Assembly: GCF_014199985.1 (NCBI RefSeq) | Contig: NZ_JACHOS010000003.1 | Coordinates: 334,454-398,453 of the forward strand | Source of the DNA: Methylorubrum rhodesianum | GTDB taxonomy: Bacteria; Pseudomonadota; Alphaproteobacteria; Rhizobiales; Beijerinckiaceae | Reading direction: 5' to 3' | Length of the DNA stretch: 64,000 bases | Shown: piece after piece, positions 1 through 8,355 of the stretch | Position numbering within the stretch: position 1 is the stretch's first letter | Layout of the letters: each line of letters begins with the position of its first letter | Notes under the pieces: model-generated | What the model saw: the letters and a program-made list of their open reading frames with translations, nothing else | Told to the model about the DNA's origin: nothing | The model's database searches: none | Made by a program: the position numbers and the translations under genes

Positions 1-1183
1 CGCCCACCGAGCGCGGGATGACCGGGCCGCTGGCGAAGGGACCGTTCTGCGTGTTGAAGGCGCTGTAGACGCTGCGGTAGTCGCCCTCGGTGCGCAGGTA
101 GCGGCCGGCGGAGTGGAAGCGCAGGTTCTCGTTGAGGCGGTGGTCGAACAGGTAGCTGATCGAGGCCTGGGTGCGGTCGGAGCGCTCGATGCCTCGGTCG
201 CCGTCGTAGAAATCGACCGGCAGGCGCCCGAACACGCCGTTGCCGAAGTTGCGGGCAAACACCGTGCCGACCGCCGGGAAGCCGCCGTAGAAGCCGGAGA
301 ACGGGTCGCGCTGGTACTGGCCGATGATCGTGAGCTGCGTGTCGGCGTCGGGCCGCCAGGTCAGGCTCGGATTGATGAAGAAGCGCTCGACCTGCGTCGT
401 CACCGCCGGCCCGTCGCCCTTCCAGCCCAGGCCCACCACCCGGTAGGCGAACTGGTCGGCCACGCCGCCGCTGCCGTCGCCGACCGGGCCGCCGACGTCG
501 AAGCCGCCGCGCACCTCGCTGAAGCCGCCGCCCTGGACGAAGATCTCGTTGTGGCGGACGAACTGGGGCACCTTGGAGACGAGGTTGACGATGCCGCCGG
601 GGCCCGACTGCCCGTAGAGCACCGAGGCCGGTCCCTTGATGATGTCGACCCGCTCCAGCCGATAGGGATCGATGGTGGGGGAGGCGTCGCGGCTGCCGGG
701 CAGCGGCAGGCCGTCGAGGAAGATCGGGGCGGTGAAGCCGCGGATGTAGAACTGCTCCAGGCGGGTCGAGCCGGCGCCGCCGCGCTGCTCCGTGGTGACG
801 CTCGGGGTGTAGCGCAGCGCCTGGTTGATGGTGAGCGCGTTCTGGTCCTCGATCTGCTTGCGGCCGACGACGGAGATCGACTGCGCCGTCTCCAGGATCG
901 GCGTGTCGGTCTTGGTGGCGACGGTGCTGCGGCTGGCGACGTAGCCCGGAACCGCGCCGAGGGCGCCGCCGGGACCGTAGAGCGCGCCGCCGAGCGTGGC
1001 GCCGCGGCCCTGGCCGGTCACGCTCAGTTCGGACAGTTCGATGGCGCCGGCAGCATCCTGCGCGAGGCCCGGTGCGGAGAGGCCGCAGAGGGCCGTTCCC
1101 GAAAGGACCGTCGAGGCCAGCAAGCGTGAAATCCAGCCCGCACGCGGAGACAGCCGAGCGGAAACGCCACGATCTTCGAACAT
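1..1183 (-). CDS. TonB-dependent siderophore receptor (C-terminus outside window)
   Basis: Outer-membrane receptor that imports an Fe(III)-siderophore using TonB energy. The N-terminus has a long signal peptide (hydrophobic stretch ending APGLAQ). A TonB-box-like ELSVTG segment follows, then a plug domain with the typical strings QTISVV-like (AQSISVVGRKQIEDQ), QALRYTP, FYIRGF, LDGLPLPGS, ERVDIIKGPASVLYGQ and GGIVNLVSK. Beta-barrel strands begin near residue 200. The ATG at 1183 follows a GGAAGAAG ribosome site. The reading frame is open to the left window edge, so roughly the last half of the barrel is missing. A perfect palindrome about 100 nt upstream could be an operator. The exact siderophore cannot be told from sequence. 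Confidence 0.9.
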   Translation of the reverse strand, partial: MFEDRGVSARLSPRAGWISRLLASTVLSGTALCGLSAPGLAQDAAGAIELSELSVTGQGRGATLGGALYGPGGALGAVPGYVASRSTVATKTDTPILETAQSISVVGRKQIEDQNALTINQALRYTPSVTTEQRGGAGSTRLEQFYIRGFTAPIFLDGLPLPGSRDASPTIDPYRLERVDIIKGPASVLYGQSGPGGIVNLVSKVPQFVRHNEIFVQGGGFSEVRGGFDVGGPVGDGSGGVADQFAYRVVGLGWKGDGPAVTTQVERFFINPSLTWRPDADTQLTIIGQYQRDPFSGFYGGFPAVGTVFARNFGNGVFGRLPVDFYDGDRGIERSDRTQASISYLFDHRLNENLRFHSAGRYLRTEGDYRSVYSAFNTQNGPFASGPVIPRSVG

Positions 1184-1561
1184 CTTCTTCCGGAACGCTT
1201 TTAGCTTAGGTTATAAAACCCAAGAGGACACGACGAACTGCGTGTCGCGTATGGCAAAGGCGGAATGATGTATGCAAGATCTATGTTTTATAACTGTTAT
1301 AAATACAGATACTTGGATCGATGATCTGAGTTGCGTGCAACCATTCTACTTGCACGATATTTTTGCAACCTGATGCGGTAACGCATCAGCCGGACCCGGC
1401 TTCCGAGCGAAAGGCGGCGTGACGAGGCTGCCCGAAGAGGGCGGGAACCGCACGGACGGGCAGGCCGGGCGGCGGCGCAGGATCCGAGGGCTCCGGGGGA
1501 CGCCGCGCGTGACGCGGCCTCGGTCCTCGACCGTTCGCGGGAGCGGGGTTCCGGCGGGATC
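1184..1561. other. Intergenic region upstream of TonB receptor
   Basis: No convincing gene. It is less GC-rich than its surroundings in the stretch 1195-1375, as expected for a promoter region. It holds the 17-bp palindrome at 1287-1303 and a second short inverted repeat, GTTGC-GT-GCAAC, near 1331-1342. The part from about 1386 is GC-rich again and shows nothing recognisable. Confidence 0.5.
1287..1303. promoter_or_regulatory. Perfect palindrome, candidate operator of the siderophore receptor
   Basis: TTTATAAC-T-GTTATAAA has two perfect 8-bp arms around one central base, about 104 nt upstream of the receptor start. Iron-responsive repressors in alphaproteobacteria (Irr, Fur, RirA) bind AT-rich palindromes of about this size. 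The match to a specific iron box is not exact, so the regulator is an inference. Confidence 0.4.
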
Positions 1562-1831
1562 CTACAATCCCGGCCCGCTCAGAACCTGACGGTGGTCGAC
1601 CGGGTCCCAGATGCCCTCGAAGACCGGAGCGGGCCCCTTCGGCCGCTCGCGGACCGGCATCATCGCGGCCGGAGCGATCGCCTGCTCCAGAGCGGGCGCG
1701 ACGAGCAGCACGGTCACCGCCGTCCCGACGGCGCACAGCGTCGCGATCATCCAGCGCGGCATCTCCCAGCTGTGGAGGAGCACGGTCCCGGCTGCGAGGA
1801 GGGCGAGGGAGCCGACGAGCTTGGGCAACAC
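1562..1831 (-). CDS. Small membrane protein of unknown function (89 aa)
   Basis: Not a family I recognise. The GTG start is chosen because GAGGAGG lies 7 nt upstream; a longer upstream extension in frame has arginine/proline-rich composition typical of non-coding GC-rich sequence. The protein has two hydrophobic segments, around residues 4-19 (LVGSLALLAAGTVLLH) and 26-48 (WMIATLCAVGTAVTVLLVAP), so it is probably an inner-membrane hairpin with a soluble C-terminal tail ending FEGIWDPVDHRQVLSG. It stands alone between the siderophore receptor and short hypothetical genes, so context gives no functional clue. Confidence 0.55.
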   Translation of the reverse strand: MLPKLVGSLALLAAGTVLLHSWEMPRWMIATLCAVGTAVTVLLVAPALEQAIAPAAMMPVRERPKGPAPVFEGIWDPVDHRQVLSGPGL

Positions 1832-2162
1832 CGGACAACCTCCTCGAACGGCACGGACTGAACCATGTGGACTCAACGACACGGGCCGGATGGGACGGAC
1901 CGAACGATGCGGGGCCGCCGGTGCGAGCGGGATGCCAGCGCATTCTGTGCCGGATCGGGACATTCGGGCCGCGCACAGCTCGAATTCCGGTTGGGCGGCG
2001 CTCCCGATCGGCGCTCCACGGGACGCTGCTGCCGAGGGTAACTTGCGAAATAGTGATCAATTCGCCGGTGGATCGAACGATATTTCATGTTAGGCAGGCG
2101 CAAAGGCTCCGCGATCCCGAACGACCGGGAGCCGATCCCATGCGCCGAGAGAGGCCCAACTG
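1832..2162. other. Intergenic region without a supported gene
   Basis: Several frames are open here but all have the skewed composition of antisense GC-rich DNA. A less GC-rich stretch near 2035-2095 (gcgaaatagtgatcaattc and around) is the most promoter-like part. It could serve the small minus-strand gene to the left or the small plus-strand genes to the right. Confidence 0.35.
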
Positions 2163-2261
2163 ATGTCGAGCATGCTGTCCGTGATCGCTCTCCTTCTTGC
2201 CCCGGTGGGGACTCTGGCCGTCGGCACCTGGGCGTTCGGCCGCCGTCGCCCCACGCCCTGA
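2163..2261 (+). CDS. Possible 32-aa single-span membrane peptide
   Basis: A short frame beginning MSSMLSVIALLLAPVGTL encodes one hydrophobic segment (residues 4-25) followed by a basic tail, GRRRPTP. A GAGAGG sits about 8 nt before the ATG. The composition (hydrophobic helix, then positive residues, then stop) is what real bacterial micropeptides look like. No family is known to me and chance cannot be excluded. Confidence 0.3.
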   Translation: MSSMLSVIALLLAPVGTLAVGTWAFGRRRPTP

Positions 2262-2385
2262 TCGCCCGCTGCTGCAGGATCCGGGCGGGCGGCGCTCCGG
2301 CGCGGTGCCCTGCTGATTTCCGACACAATGCGGCATCACCGATCAGGCATCGTGGCGCGACTGCCGGCGAAGGGAGACCTTGCGC

Positions 2386-2577
2386 ATGACGATCCTGATT
2401 CGGTCCACGCGTGACCTGGCATCCCGTGCGCGCCGGCTCATCCGTTTCCTGCCGAAGGTGGTCCCTCTGGCGCTGATCTCGATGATCGGCCTGTCGGCCG
2501 GCCGGGCCCCGAGCGCCGATCTCGACGGCGACGGCGACGAGGCGGCCCGCTCGATCGTCTACCGCCACTACATCTGA
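2386..2577 (+). CDS. Small protein with acidic DxDGDGDE segment (63 aa)
   Basis: The ATG at 2386 is preceded by AGGGAG at a good distance, which favours it over the in-frame TTG six bases earlier. The N-terminus is basic (ILIRSTRDLASRARRLIR), followed by a hydrophobic stretch (VVPLALISMIGLSAG), then SADLDGDGDEAARSIVYRHYI. The D-x-D-G-D-G-D-E run resembles a calcium-binding loop but the rest of an EF-hand or excalibur domain is missing. It may be membrane-anchored or exported. Function is unknown. Confidence 0.45.
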   Translation: MTILIRSTRDLASRARRLIRFLPKVVPLALISMIGLSAGRAPSADLDGDGDEAARSIVYRHYI

Positions 2578-2614
2578 GCCTCCCGTCCTCCGTCCCGGAG
2601 AGCGGCCGAGGCGG

Positions 2615-3286
2615 TCAGGCATAGGCGACCCAGCCGCGGAACGCGAAGCCCGCGTAGAACAGGCTGACTCCGCCAAATCCGGCCTGCCGCAGCAGCGCCT
2701 CGTCTTCCTCCGGCGCGAGGATCGGCAGCCTCTGTGCGAGACCGGCCCGCGCGTTCCGCGCCTGCGCCGGCTCGATGCCCGAGGCGACGGCGAAGGCGGC
2801 ATACCGCGAGAGCCACAGATCGAGACCGCCGTCGTCCTTCGGAATGCTGAAATGGGCGGCGACGAAGGGCGCTCCCGGCTTCAGGCGGCGCCGGATCTCT
2901 CGAAGCGTGCGCAGGCGCTCCCCCGACTCGATGAAGTGCAGCGTCAGGATGCAGCTCGCGGCATCGAACGGACCCTCCGGCGCGACGTCGATGAGCCCCC
3001 GGTGCAGGCGCGTGCGGGCCGAGAGATCCCCGAGGGTCCGTTGCGCGAGGCCCAGCATCTCGGCCGAGGGATCGACGCCGTCGAAGGACCAGTGCGGCTG
3101 TGCCTCGGCGAACGCCTTGAGTTCGAGGCCGCCCCCGGCGCCGAGCACGAGCACCCGCGCCTCGTCCGGAGCCCGTTCGGCGAGGAGGATCGTCGCCATG
3201 CGCTGCAGGCCGGCGAAGCCGGGCACCATCCGAGGAGGGCCATCGGCGTAGCGGGCGACGGCTTGCGGATCGGAAAACGGGTCCAT
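2615..3286 (-). CDS. Class I SAM-dependent methyltransferase
   Basis: A 223-aa Rossmann-fold methyltransferase. Motif I (VLVLGAGGGLELK) is at residues 45-57, the acidic ribose-binding residue at FDGVDPSAEM (Asp72), and a motif-IV-like stretch at FDAASCILTLHFIES. The overall order resembles CmoA/UbiE-type enzymes, and YADGPPRMVPGF near the N-terminus is common in a family of small bacterial methyltransferases of unknown substrate. It is transcribed on the opposite strand to the adjacent giant gene. The substrate cannot be inferred from context. Confidence 0.8.
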   Translation of the reverse strand: MDPFSDPQAVARYADGPPRMVPGFAGLQRMATILLAERAPDEARVLVLGAGGGLELKAFAEAQPHWSFDGVDPSAEMLGLAQRTLGDLSARTRLHRGLIDVAPEGPFDAASCILTLHFIESGERLRTLREIRRRLKPGAPFVAAHFSIPKDDGGLDLWLSRYAAFAVASGIEPAQARNARAGLAQRLPILAPEEDEALLRQAGFGGVSLFYAGFAFRGWVAYA

Positions 3287-3553
3287 CGCGGCGGGCTAGC
3301 ATCACACGCGCGCTCTGAGAACGTCCTGACCGTCCGCACCGGAGATTTGCTTGCGGGCGCGGGAGGGCCGAGCGCGTCCTCGACGCCGCGTGCCGGCGTG
3401 TCCCGATCGGAAGGGCCCGTTTGCCGAGCGGATCTCCCCTTCGGCGGAGGCTGCGCTAGTCCGGAAGAGCGCCGCGGAATACCGCTGCGCGCATGAAGCC
3501 CGGATCGGGCGCGGATACGGTCGGCCCCGAGTTCGATGCGGGGGTTGAAGACC

Positions 3554-6500
3554 ATGGCCGACGTGACGTTTTCTCAGTCGACACTTGCCGGTTACTCCGG
3601 ACTGGCCTCCGCCCTGCAGTGGGGTCCGGACGGGCGCCTCTACGTCGCCGAGCGCTTCGGCAGCATCAAGGCCCTCACGGTCGCCCAGAACGGCAACGGC
3701 TACGTCGTCACCGCCACGGAAACGATCGACCTCATCCTGAACCTGCCCAACCACAACGACGACGGCACGCTGAACGCGAGCCTGAAGGAGCGGCAGGTCA
3801 CCGGCATCCTCGCCACCGGAACGGCCGCCAACCCCGTCCTCTACGTCACGTCGAGCGACCCGCGCATCGGCGCCGGCAACGGCGGCGAGGACACGAATCT
3901 CGATACCAACTCCTCGATCATCTCCCGTCTCACCTTCGATTCCGCCAGCCAATCGTGGAAGAAGGTCGATCTCGTGCGCGGCCTGCCCCGCTCGGAGGAG
4001 AACCACTCCGCCAACGGCATGGCGATCTCGCCCGACGGCAAGACGCTCTACGTGGCGGTGGGCGGCAACACCAATGCCGGCGCGCCCTCCAACAACTTCG
4101 CCGGCCTGCCGGAATTCGCCTATTCGGCAGCGGTCCTGAAGGTCGATCTCACGGCGCTCGACGCCATGTCGATCAAGGATCCGAACGGGCTCAATCCTTA
4201 CGTCTACGATCTGCCGACCCTCGACGATCCCAACCGGCCCAACAACGGCACCCCCGGCAACGAGAACCCGGACGGATCGGACGTCAGCGGCCCGTTCGGC
4301 GGGCGCGACGGCCTCAACATGGCCAAGATCACCGCCGGCAGCCCGGTCCAAGTCTACTCGCCCGGCTACCGCAACGCCTACGACGTGCTGCTGACCTCCG
4401 ACGGCAAGATGTTCACCTACGACAACGGCGCCAATAACGGCTGGGGCGGACGCCCATCGGATGCCAGCGGCAACGTCGTCACGAACCAGAACCAGATCCC
4501 GCTCAACACGCCCGATCTCGACGGCGGCACCAAGCGGCTGAACTACGACCAACTCCACGAGATCACGGGACAGGGCTATTACGGCGGCCATCCCAACCTC
4601 GTGCGGGCGGTGGGCGGCCAGGCCGGCTGGCTGCTGACGCCGGGCACCGGCGTCACCGGGGCGACCTTCCTGCCGCAGGGCAGCGCCGGCCTGCCCGCCG
4701 ATTTCAACTCGGTGATTCCCGCCGGCACCGCCGATCCGCGCCAGAGCGTGTTCTTCGAGGGCGGCATCAGTGACGGGGCGCTCGATACCGGCCAGGGCTC
4801 GCTCAACGGCTTGGCCGAGTACACCGCCTCGACCACCTGGACCACGGCGAATGGCGGCACCACGAGCATCAAGGGCGCGATCCTCGTCACCGATCTCGCC
4901 GGCTACCTCCACATCATCCCGCGCAACGCTTCGGGCGGGGTCGACACCACCGTCGGTGCCGCCGGCCAGATCGTCGCGGCGGGCAAGCAGGTCGTGCCGA
5001 TGGGCGGCGGCGCCCCGCTCGGCATCGACGCGGTGGGCGACGGCAAGCCGTTCGCCGGCACCGTCTGGGTCACGACGCTGGCCGACGGCAACATCAAGGT
5101 GCTGACGCCGGGGCCGACCAACCCGCAGAATCTCGACCTCGACGGTGACGGCATCAACAACACGCTCGACCCCTTCGCCCTCGATCCCGACAACGGCACC
5201 GCCGGAACCGACGTGATCTCGGGCGGCGAGACGATCGTGTTCAACTTCGAATCCGGCGCGATCCCCGGCACCTTCGGCGGCAGCGGCCTCACCGGCGCGA
5301 TGATCAACGGGCTCGACCCGTTCCTCGACGGCGGCCTCTACACCTCGTCCAACATCATCGCGGGCGGTGCGGGCGGCGTGATCCAGCTCAAGAACGTGCA
5401 GGAGGGCGACTTCACGGAGGGCAACAACACCCTCAAGGACGCGCTCCAGGCCGGCGTCACCTTCGACGACACCGTGGCCACCGCCAACGTCACCATGACC
5501 ATGGCGAACTGGATCCCGAACGCCACCAGCGACGGCGGCTTCCCCTCGGCGGGCCTGCAGATCGGCACGGGCGATCAGGACAACTTCATCAAGCTGGTGC
5601 TGGGCGGCCGCGGCGAGAGCGCGGGCGGCAAGTACACCAGCGCGATCTTCGAGACCTCGATGGAGAATCTCGGCGTCGCGCAGACCGCTTCGGTCACCAA
5701 CAACGCGCTTCTCAGCGCGACGAATGCGAGCTGGGTGCAGCTGCGCCTCGCGGTCAATCTCGAGACCAACACGGTCACGCCCTACTGGCGCTTCGGCACC
5801 GGCGCGGTCTCCTCCGCGACGGATGCGAACAGCGCGTTCACCGCCGGGGCCAGCATGAGCGTGCCGAGCGGCAGCGCGCTCCTGAAGGCGATCCAGGGCG
5901 ACTACACCGTCGGCGGCAAGGCCAGCGGCATGGCGGTCGGGCTGATGGCCACCTCCAACGACGGCGCACCGTTCACGGCGGATTTCGACGGGATCACCAT
6001 CACGACGACGGCGAAATCGGGCACGACGAACCCGGTGGTCGCGGCGATCAATGCCGGCGGCGGGGCGCTGACCCAGGACGGGATCGGCTTCTCGGCCGAC
6101 CAGTACTTCACCGGCGGCGCCACCTTCATCGACGGCACCGGCGGCAACGGCCTGCAATCGGCCTTCACCAACACCGTCTACCAGACCGAGCGCTACGGCA
6201 ATTTCAGCTACGCGATCCCCGTGGCCAGCACGACCCAGGCCTACACGGTCGAACTGCGCTTCGGCGAGCTGTGGTGGAGCAATCCGGGCCAACGGGTGTT
6301 CGACGTCTCGCTGGAGGGCCAGACCGTCCTCAACGACCTCGACATCGTCGCTCAGACCGGCAGCTTCAACACGCCCTACACCTACGTCTCGGGTCCGATC
6401 ACCGCGGGCGCCAACGGGACGCTCGACCTCCAGTTCCTCAACGGCATCGACAACGCCAAGCTCAGCGGCATCGTCGTGCGGCAGGCGAACGGGGGCGGGG

Positions 6501-8278
6501 GCACCGACGCGACGAAGCCGACGGTCGGCCCCTTCACCGTCCAGGCACCCGTGGCGGGCGATGCCAGCGCCAGCGTGACGGTGGTCTACAACGATGCGTC
6601 CGGCATCAACCTCGCCAGCATCACCGCGGCCGACATCGCGGTGAGCGGGCCCGGCGCGGTCGGCGCGATCACGCTGCAATCCAAGACGAGCACCAGCGCC
6701 ACCTCGGCCACCGCCACCTACATCGTCGCCGCCCCCACCGGCGGCTGGACCAACGGCCAGTACACCGCCACCGTCAAGGCCGGGGAAGTGGCGGATGCCA
6801 GCCCCGCGGCCAACACCAACCTTGCGGCCTCGCAGCTCTTCTCGGTCCAGACCAGCAGCGCGGGCGGGATCGTGGCGGCGATCAATGCCGGCGGCGGGGC
6901 GCTGATCCAGGACGGGATCAGCTTCTCGGCCGACCAGTACTTCACCGGCGGCGCCACCTTCATCGACGGCACCGGCGGCAACGGCCTGCAATCGGCCTTC
7001 ACCAACACCGTCTACCAGACCGAGCGCTACGGCAATTTCAGCTACGCGATCCCCGTGGCCAGCACGACCCAGGCCTATACGGTCGAACTGCGCTTCGGCG
7101 AGCTGTGGTGGAGCAATCCGGGCCAGCGGGTGTTCGACGTCTCGCTGGAGGGCCAGACCGTCCTCAACGACCTCGACATCGTCGCTCAGACCGGCAGCTT
7201 CAACACGCCCTACACCTACGTCTCGGGTCCGATCACCGCGGGCGCCAACGGGACGCTCGACCTCCAGTTCCTCAACGGCATCGACAACGCCAAGCTCAGC
7301 GGCATCGTCGTGCGGCAGGCGACGGGCAGCACCGACACGACCGGCCCGAGCATCGGCTCCTTCACCGTCGCCGGGCCCGCCTCCGGCACCGGGAATGCGA
7401 GCGTGACGGTGGTCTACAACGATGCGTCCGGCATCAATCTCAACAGCATCGCCGCGGCCGATCTCGCGGTGACGGGGGCGGGCGCGGTCGGCGCGATCAG
7501 CCTGCAATCGAAGGTCGCGACCAGCGCCACCTCGGCCACCGCCACCTATCTGGTCGCGGCGCCGAACGGCGGCTGGGCCGACGGGTCGTACACCGCCACC
7601 GTCAAGGCCGGGGAAGTGGCGGATGCGAGCCCCGCGGCCAACACCAACGCCGCCGCCTCGCACGCCTTCACCATCGACGTGACGCCCGGCGGCGATACCC
7701 TCGTCCTGGCCATCAATTCCGGCGGGAGCGCCTTTACCCGCGCCGACGGGACCCTGTTCGAGGCCGACACGGCGGCGGCCCCGCACCGCTACTATGTCGC
7801 CGGCCAGGACGGGAACGCGACCTTTTCCGACGTCGATCCGATCGCGGGAACCACGGATGACGCGCTCTACCAGAACCAGCGCTTCGGCTGGGCGAGCGCT
7901 TCGACCACCGATGCCGATGACGGGCGCTTCGGCTACGCCGTCAAGAATGCGGACGGCAGCGCGCTGGCGTCCGGCTCCTACAAGGTCGTCCTGCACTTCG
8001 CCGAGATCTACAACCAGCCCGACGATCCGGGCGGACTCAGCGGAGCGGGCCAGCGCCAGTTCAACATCGGCATCGAGGGCACCACGGTCGCCAATTACGA
8101 CATCTGGGCCGCGGCCGCCGGGGGCGCCACGGCGACGACCCTGACGCGGACGGTCTCGGTCACGGACGGAACGCTCAACCTCGCCTTCTGGCAGGGGACG
8201 ACGGAGAACCCGACCGTGGCGGCGGTCGAGGTGTGGAAGATCGACCCCGGCTCGGCTCAGGGCGGTCTGCTGGTCTAA
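3554..8278 (+). CDS. Giant extracellular-type protein: sorbosone-dehydrogenase-like propeller plus malectin-like repeats (1574 aa)
   Basis: Residues 1-520 form a beta-propeller like PQQ-dependent glucose/sorbosone dehydrogenases (WGPDGRLYVAERFGSIKAL, GMAISPDGKTLYVAVGG, YSPGYRNAYDVLLTSDGKM). Near residue 530, DLDGDGINNTLDPFALDPD is a thrombospondin-3/calcium-type linker. A laminin-G-like sandwich follows (about 560-820). Then come malectin-like domains at about 826-978, 1106-1255 and 1382-1574, the first two each followed by an Ig-like domain. Malectins bind carbohydrate, so a polysaccharide-binding surface or secreted role next to the EPS genes is likely. No N-terminal signal peptide is visible, suggesting type I or other leaderless secretion. 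MADVTF is taken as the start; an ATG 18 nt earlier is possible. Confidence 0.8.
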   Translation: MADVTFSQSTLAGYSGLASALQWGPDGRLYVAERFGSIKALTVAQNGNGYVVTATETIDLILNLPNHNDDGTLNASLKERQVTGILATGTAANPVLYVTSSDPRIGAGNGGEDTNLDTNSSIISRLTFDSASQSWKKVDLVRGLPRSEENHSANGMAISPDGKTLYVAVGGNTNAGAPSNNFAGLPEFAYSAAVLKVDLTALDAMSIKDPNGLNPYVYDLPTLDDPNRPNNGTPGNENPDGSDVSGPFGGRDGLNMAKITAGSPVQVYSPGYRNAYDVLLTSDGKMFTYDNGANNGWGGRPSDASGNVVTNQNQIPLNTPDLDGGTKRLNYDQLHEITGQGYYGGHPNLVRAVGGQAGWLLTPGTGVTGATFLPQGSAGLPADFNSVIPAGTADPRQSVFFEGGISDGALDTGQGSLNGLAEYTASTTWTTANGGTTSIKGAILVTDLAGYLHIIPRNASGGVDTTVGAAGQIVAAGKQVVPMGGGAPLGIDAVGDGKPFAGTVWVTTLADGNIKVLTPGPTNPQNLDLDGDGINNTLDPFALDPDNGTAGTDVISGGETIVFNFESGAIPGTFGGSGLTGAMINGLDPFLDGGLYTSSNIIAGGAGGVIQLKNVQEGDFTEGNNTLKDALQAGVTFDDTVATANVTMTMANWIPNATSDGGFPSAGLQIGTGDQDNFIKLVLGGRGESAGGKYTSAIFETSMENLGVAQTASVTNNALLSATNASWVQLRLAVNLETNTVTPYWRFGTGAVSSATDANSAFTAGASMSVPSGSALLKAIQGDYTVGGKASGMAVGLMATSNDGAPFTADFDGITITTTAKSGTTNPVVAAINAGGGALTQDGIGFSADQYFTGGATFIDGTGGNGLQSAFTNTVYQTERYGNFSYAIPVASTTQAYTVELRFGELWWSNPGQRVFDVSLEGQTVLNDLDIVAQTGSFNTPYTYVSGPITAGANGTLDLQFLNGIDNAKLSGIVVRQANGGGGTDATKPTVGPFTVQAPVAGDASASVTVVYNDASGINLASITAADIAVSGPGAVGAITLQSKTSTSATSATATYIVAAPTGGWTNGQYTATVKAGEVADASPAANTNLAASQLFSVQTSSAGGIVAAINAGGGALIQDGISFSADQYFTGGATFIDGTGGNGLQSAFTNTVYQTERYGNFSYAIPVASTTQAYTVELRFGELWWSNPGQRVFDVSLEGQTVLNDLDIVAQTGSFNTPYTYVSGPITAGANGTLDLQFLNGIDNAKLSGIVVRQATGSTDTTGPSIGSFTVAGPASGTGNASVTVVYNDASGINLNSIAAADLAVTGAGAVGAISLQSKVATSATSATATYLVAAPNGGWADGSYTATVKAGEVADASPAANTNAAASHAFTIDVTPGGDTLVLAINSGGSAFTRADGTLFEADTAAAPHRYYVAGQDGNATFSDVDPIAGTTDDALYQNQRFGWASASTTDADDGRFGYAVKNADGSALASGSYKVVLHFAEIYNQPDDPGGLSGAGQRQFNIGIEGTTVANYDIWAAAAGGATATTLTRTVSVTDGTLNLAFWQGTTENPTVAAVEVWKIDPGSAQGGLLV
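6041..7680 (+). repeat. Tandem duplication of a malectin plus Ig-like module
   Basis: Unit 1 (6041-6874) and unit 2 (6875 to about 7680) are direct repeats with an 834-bp offset inside the giant gene. By eye the first ~447 bp of each unit (malectin-like part) differ at only four positions. The remaining Ig-like part is clearly diverged and has small indels. Confidence 0.9.
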
Positions 8279-8355
8279 ACTCTCAACCCGTTTTCGGCTT
8301 CACTGCCGGCGGCGCACGGGATCTCGTTCGCCCCCGCCTGCGCGAAAGGTTTGCC

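Noticed and set aside
3302..7996. 1564-residue open frame antisense to the giant gene
   Set aside because: Composition is Arg/Gly/Ala/Asp-rich with no family motifs, typical of the complement of high-GC coding DNA; the plus-strand protein has clear domains.
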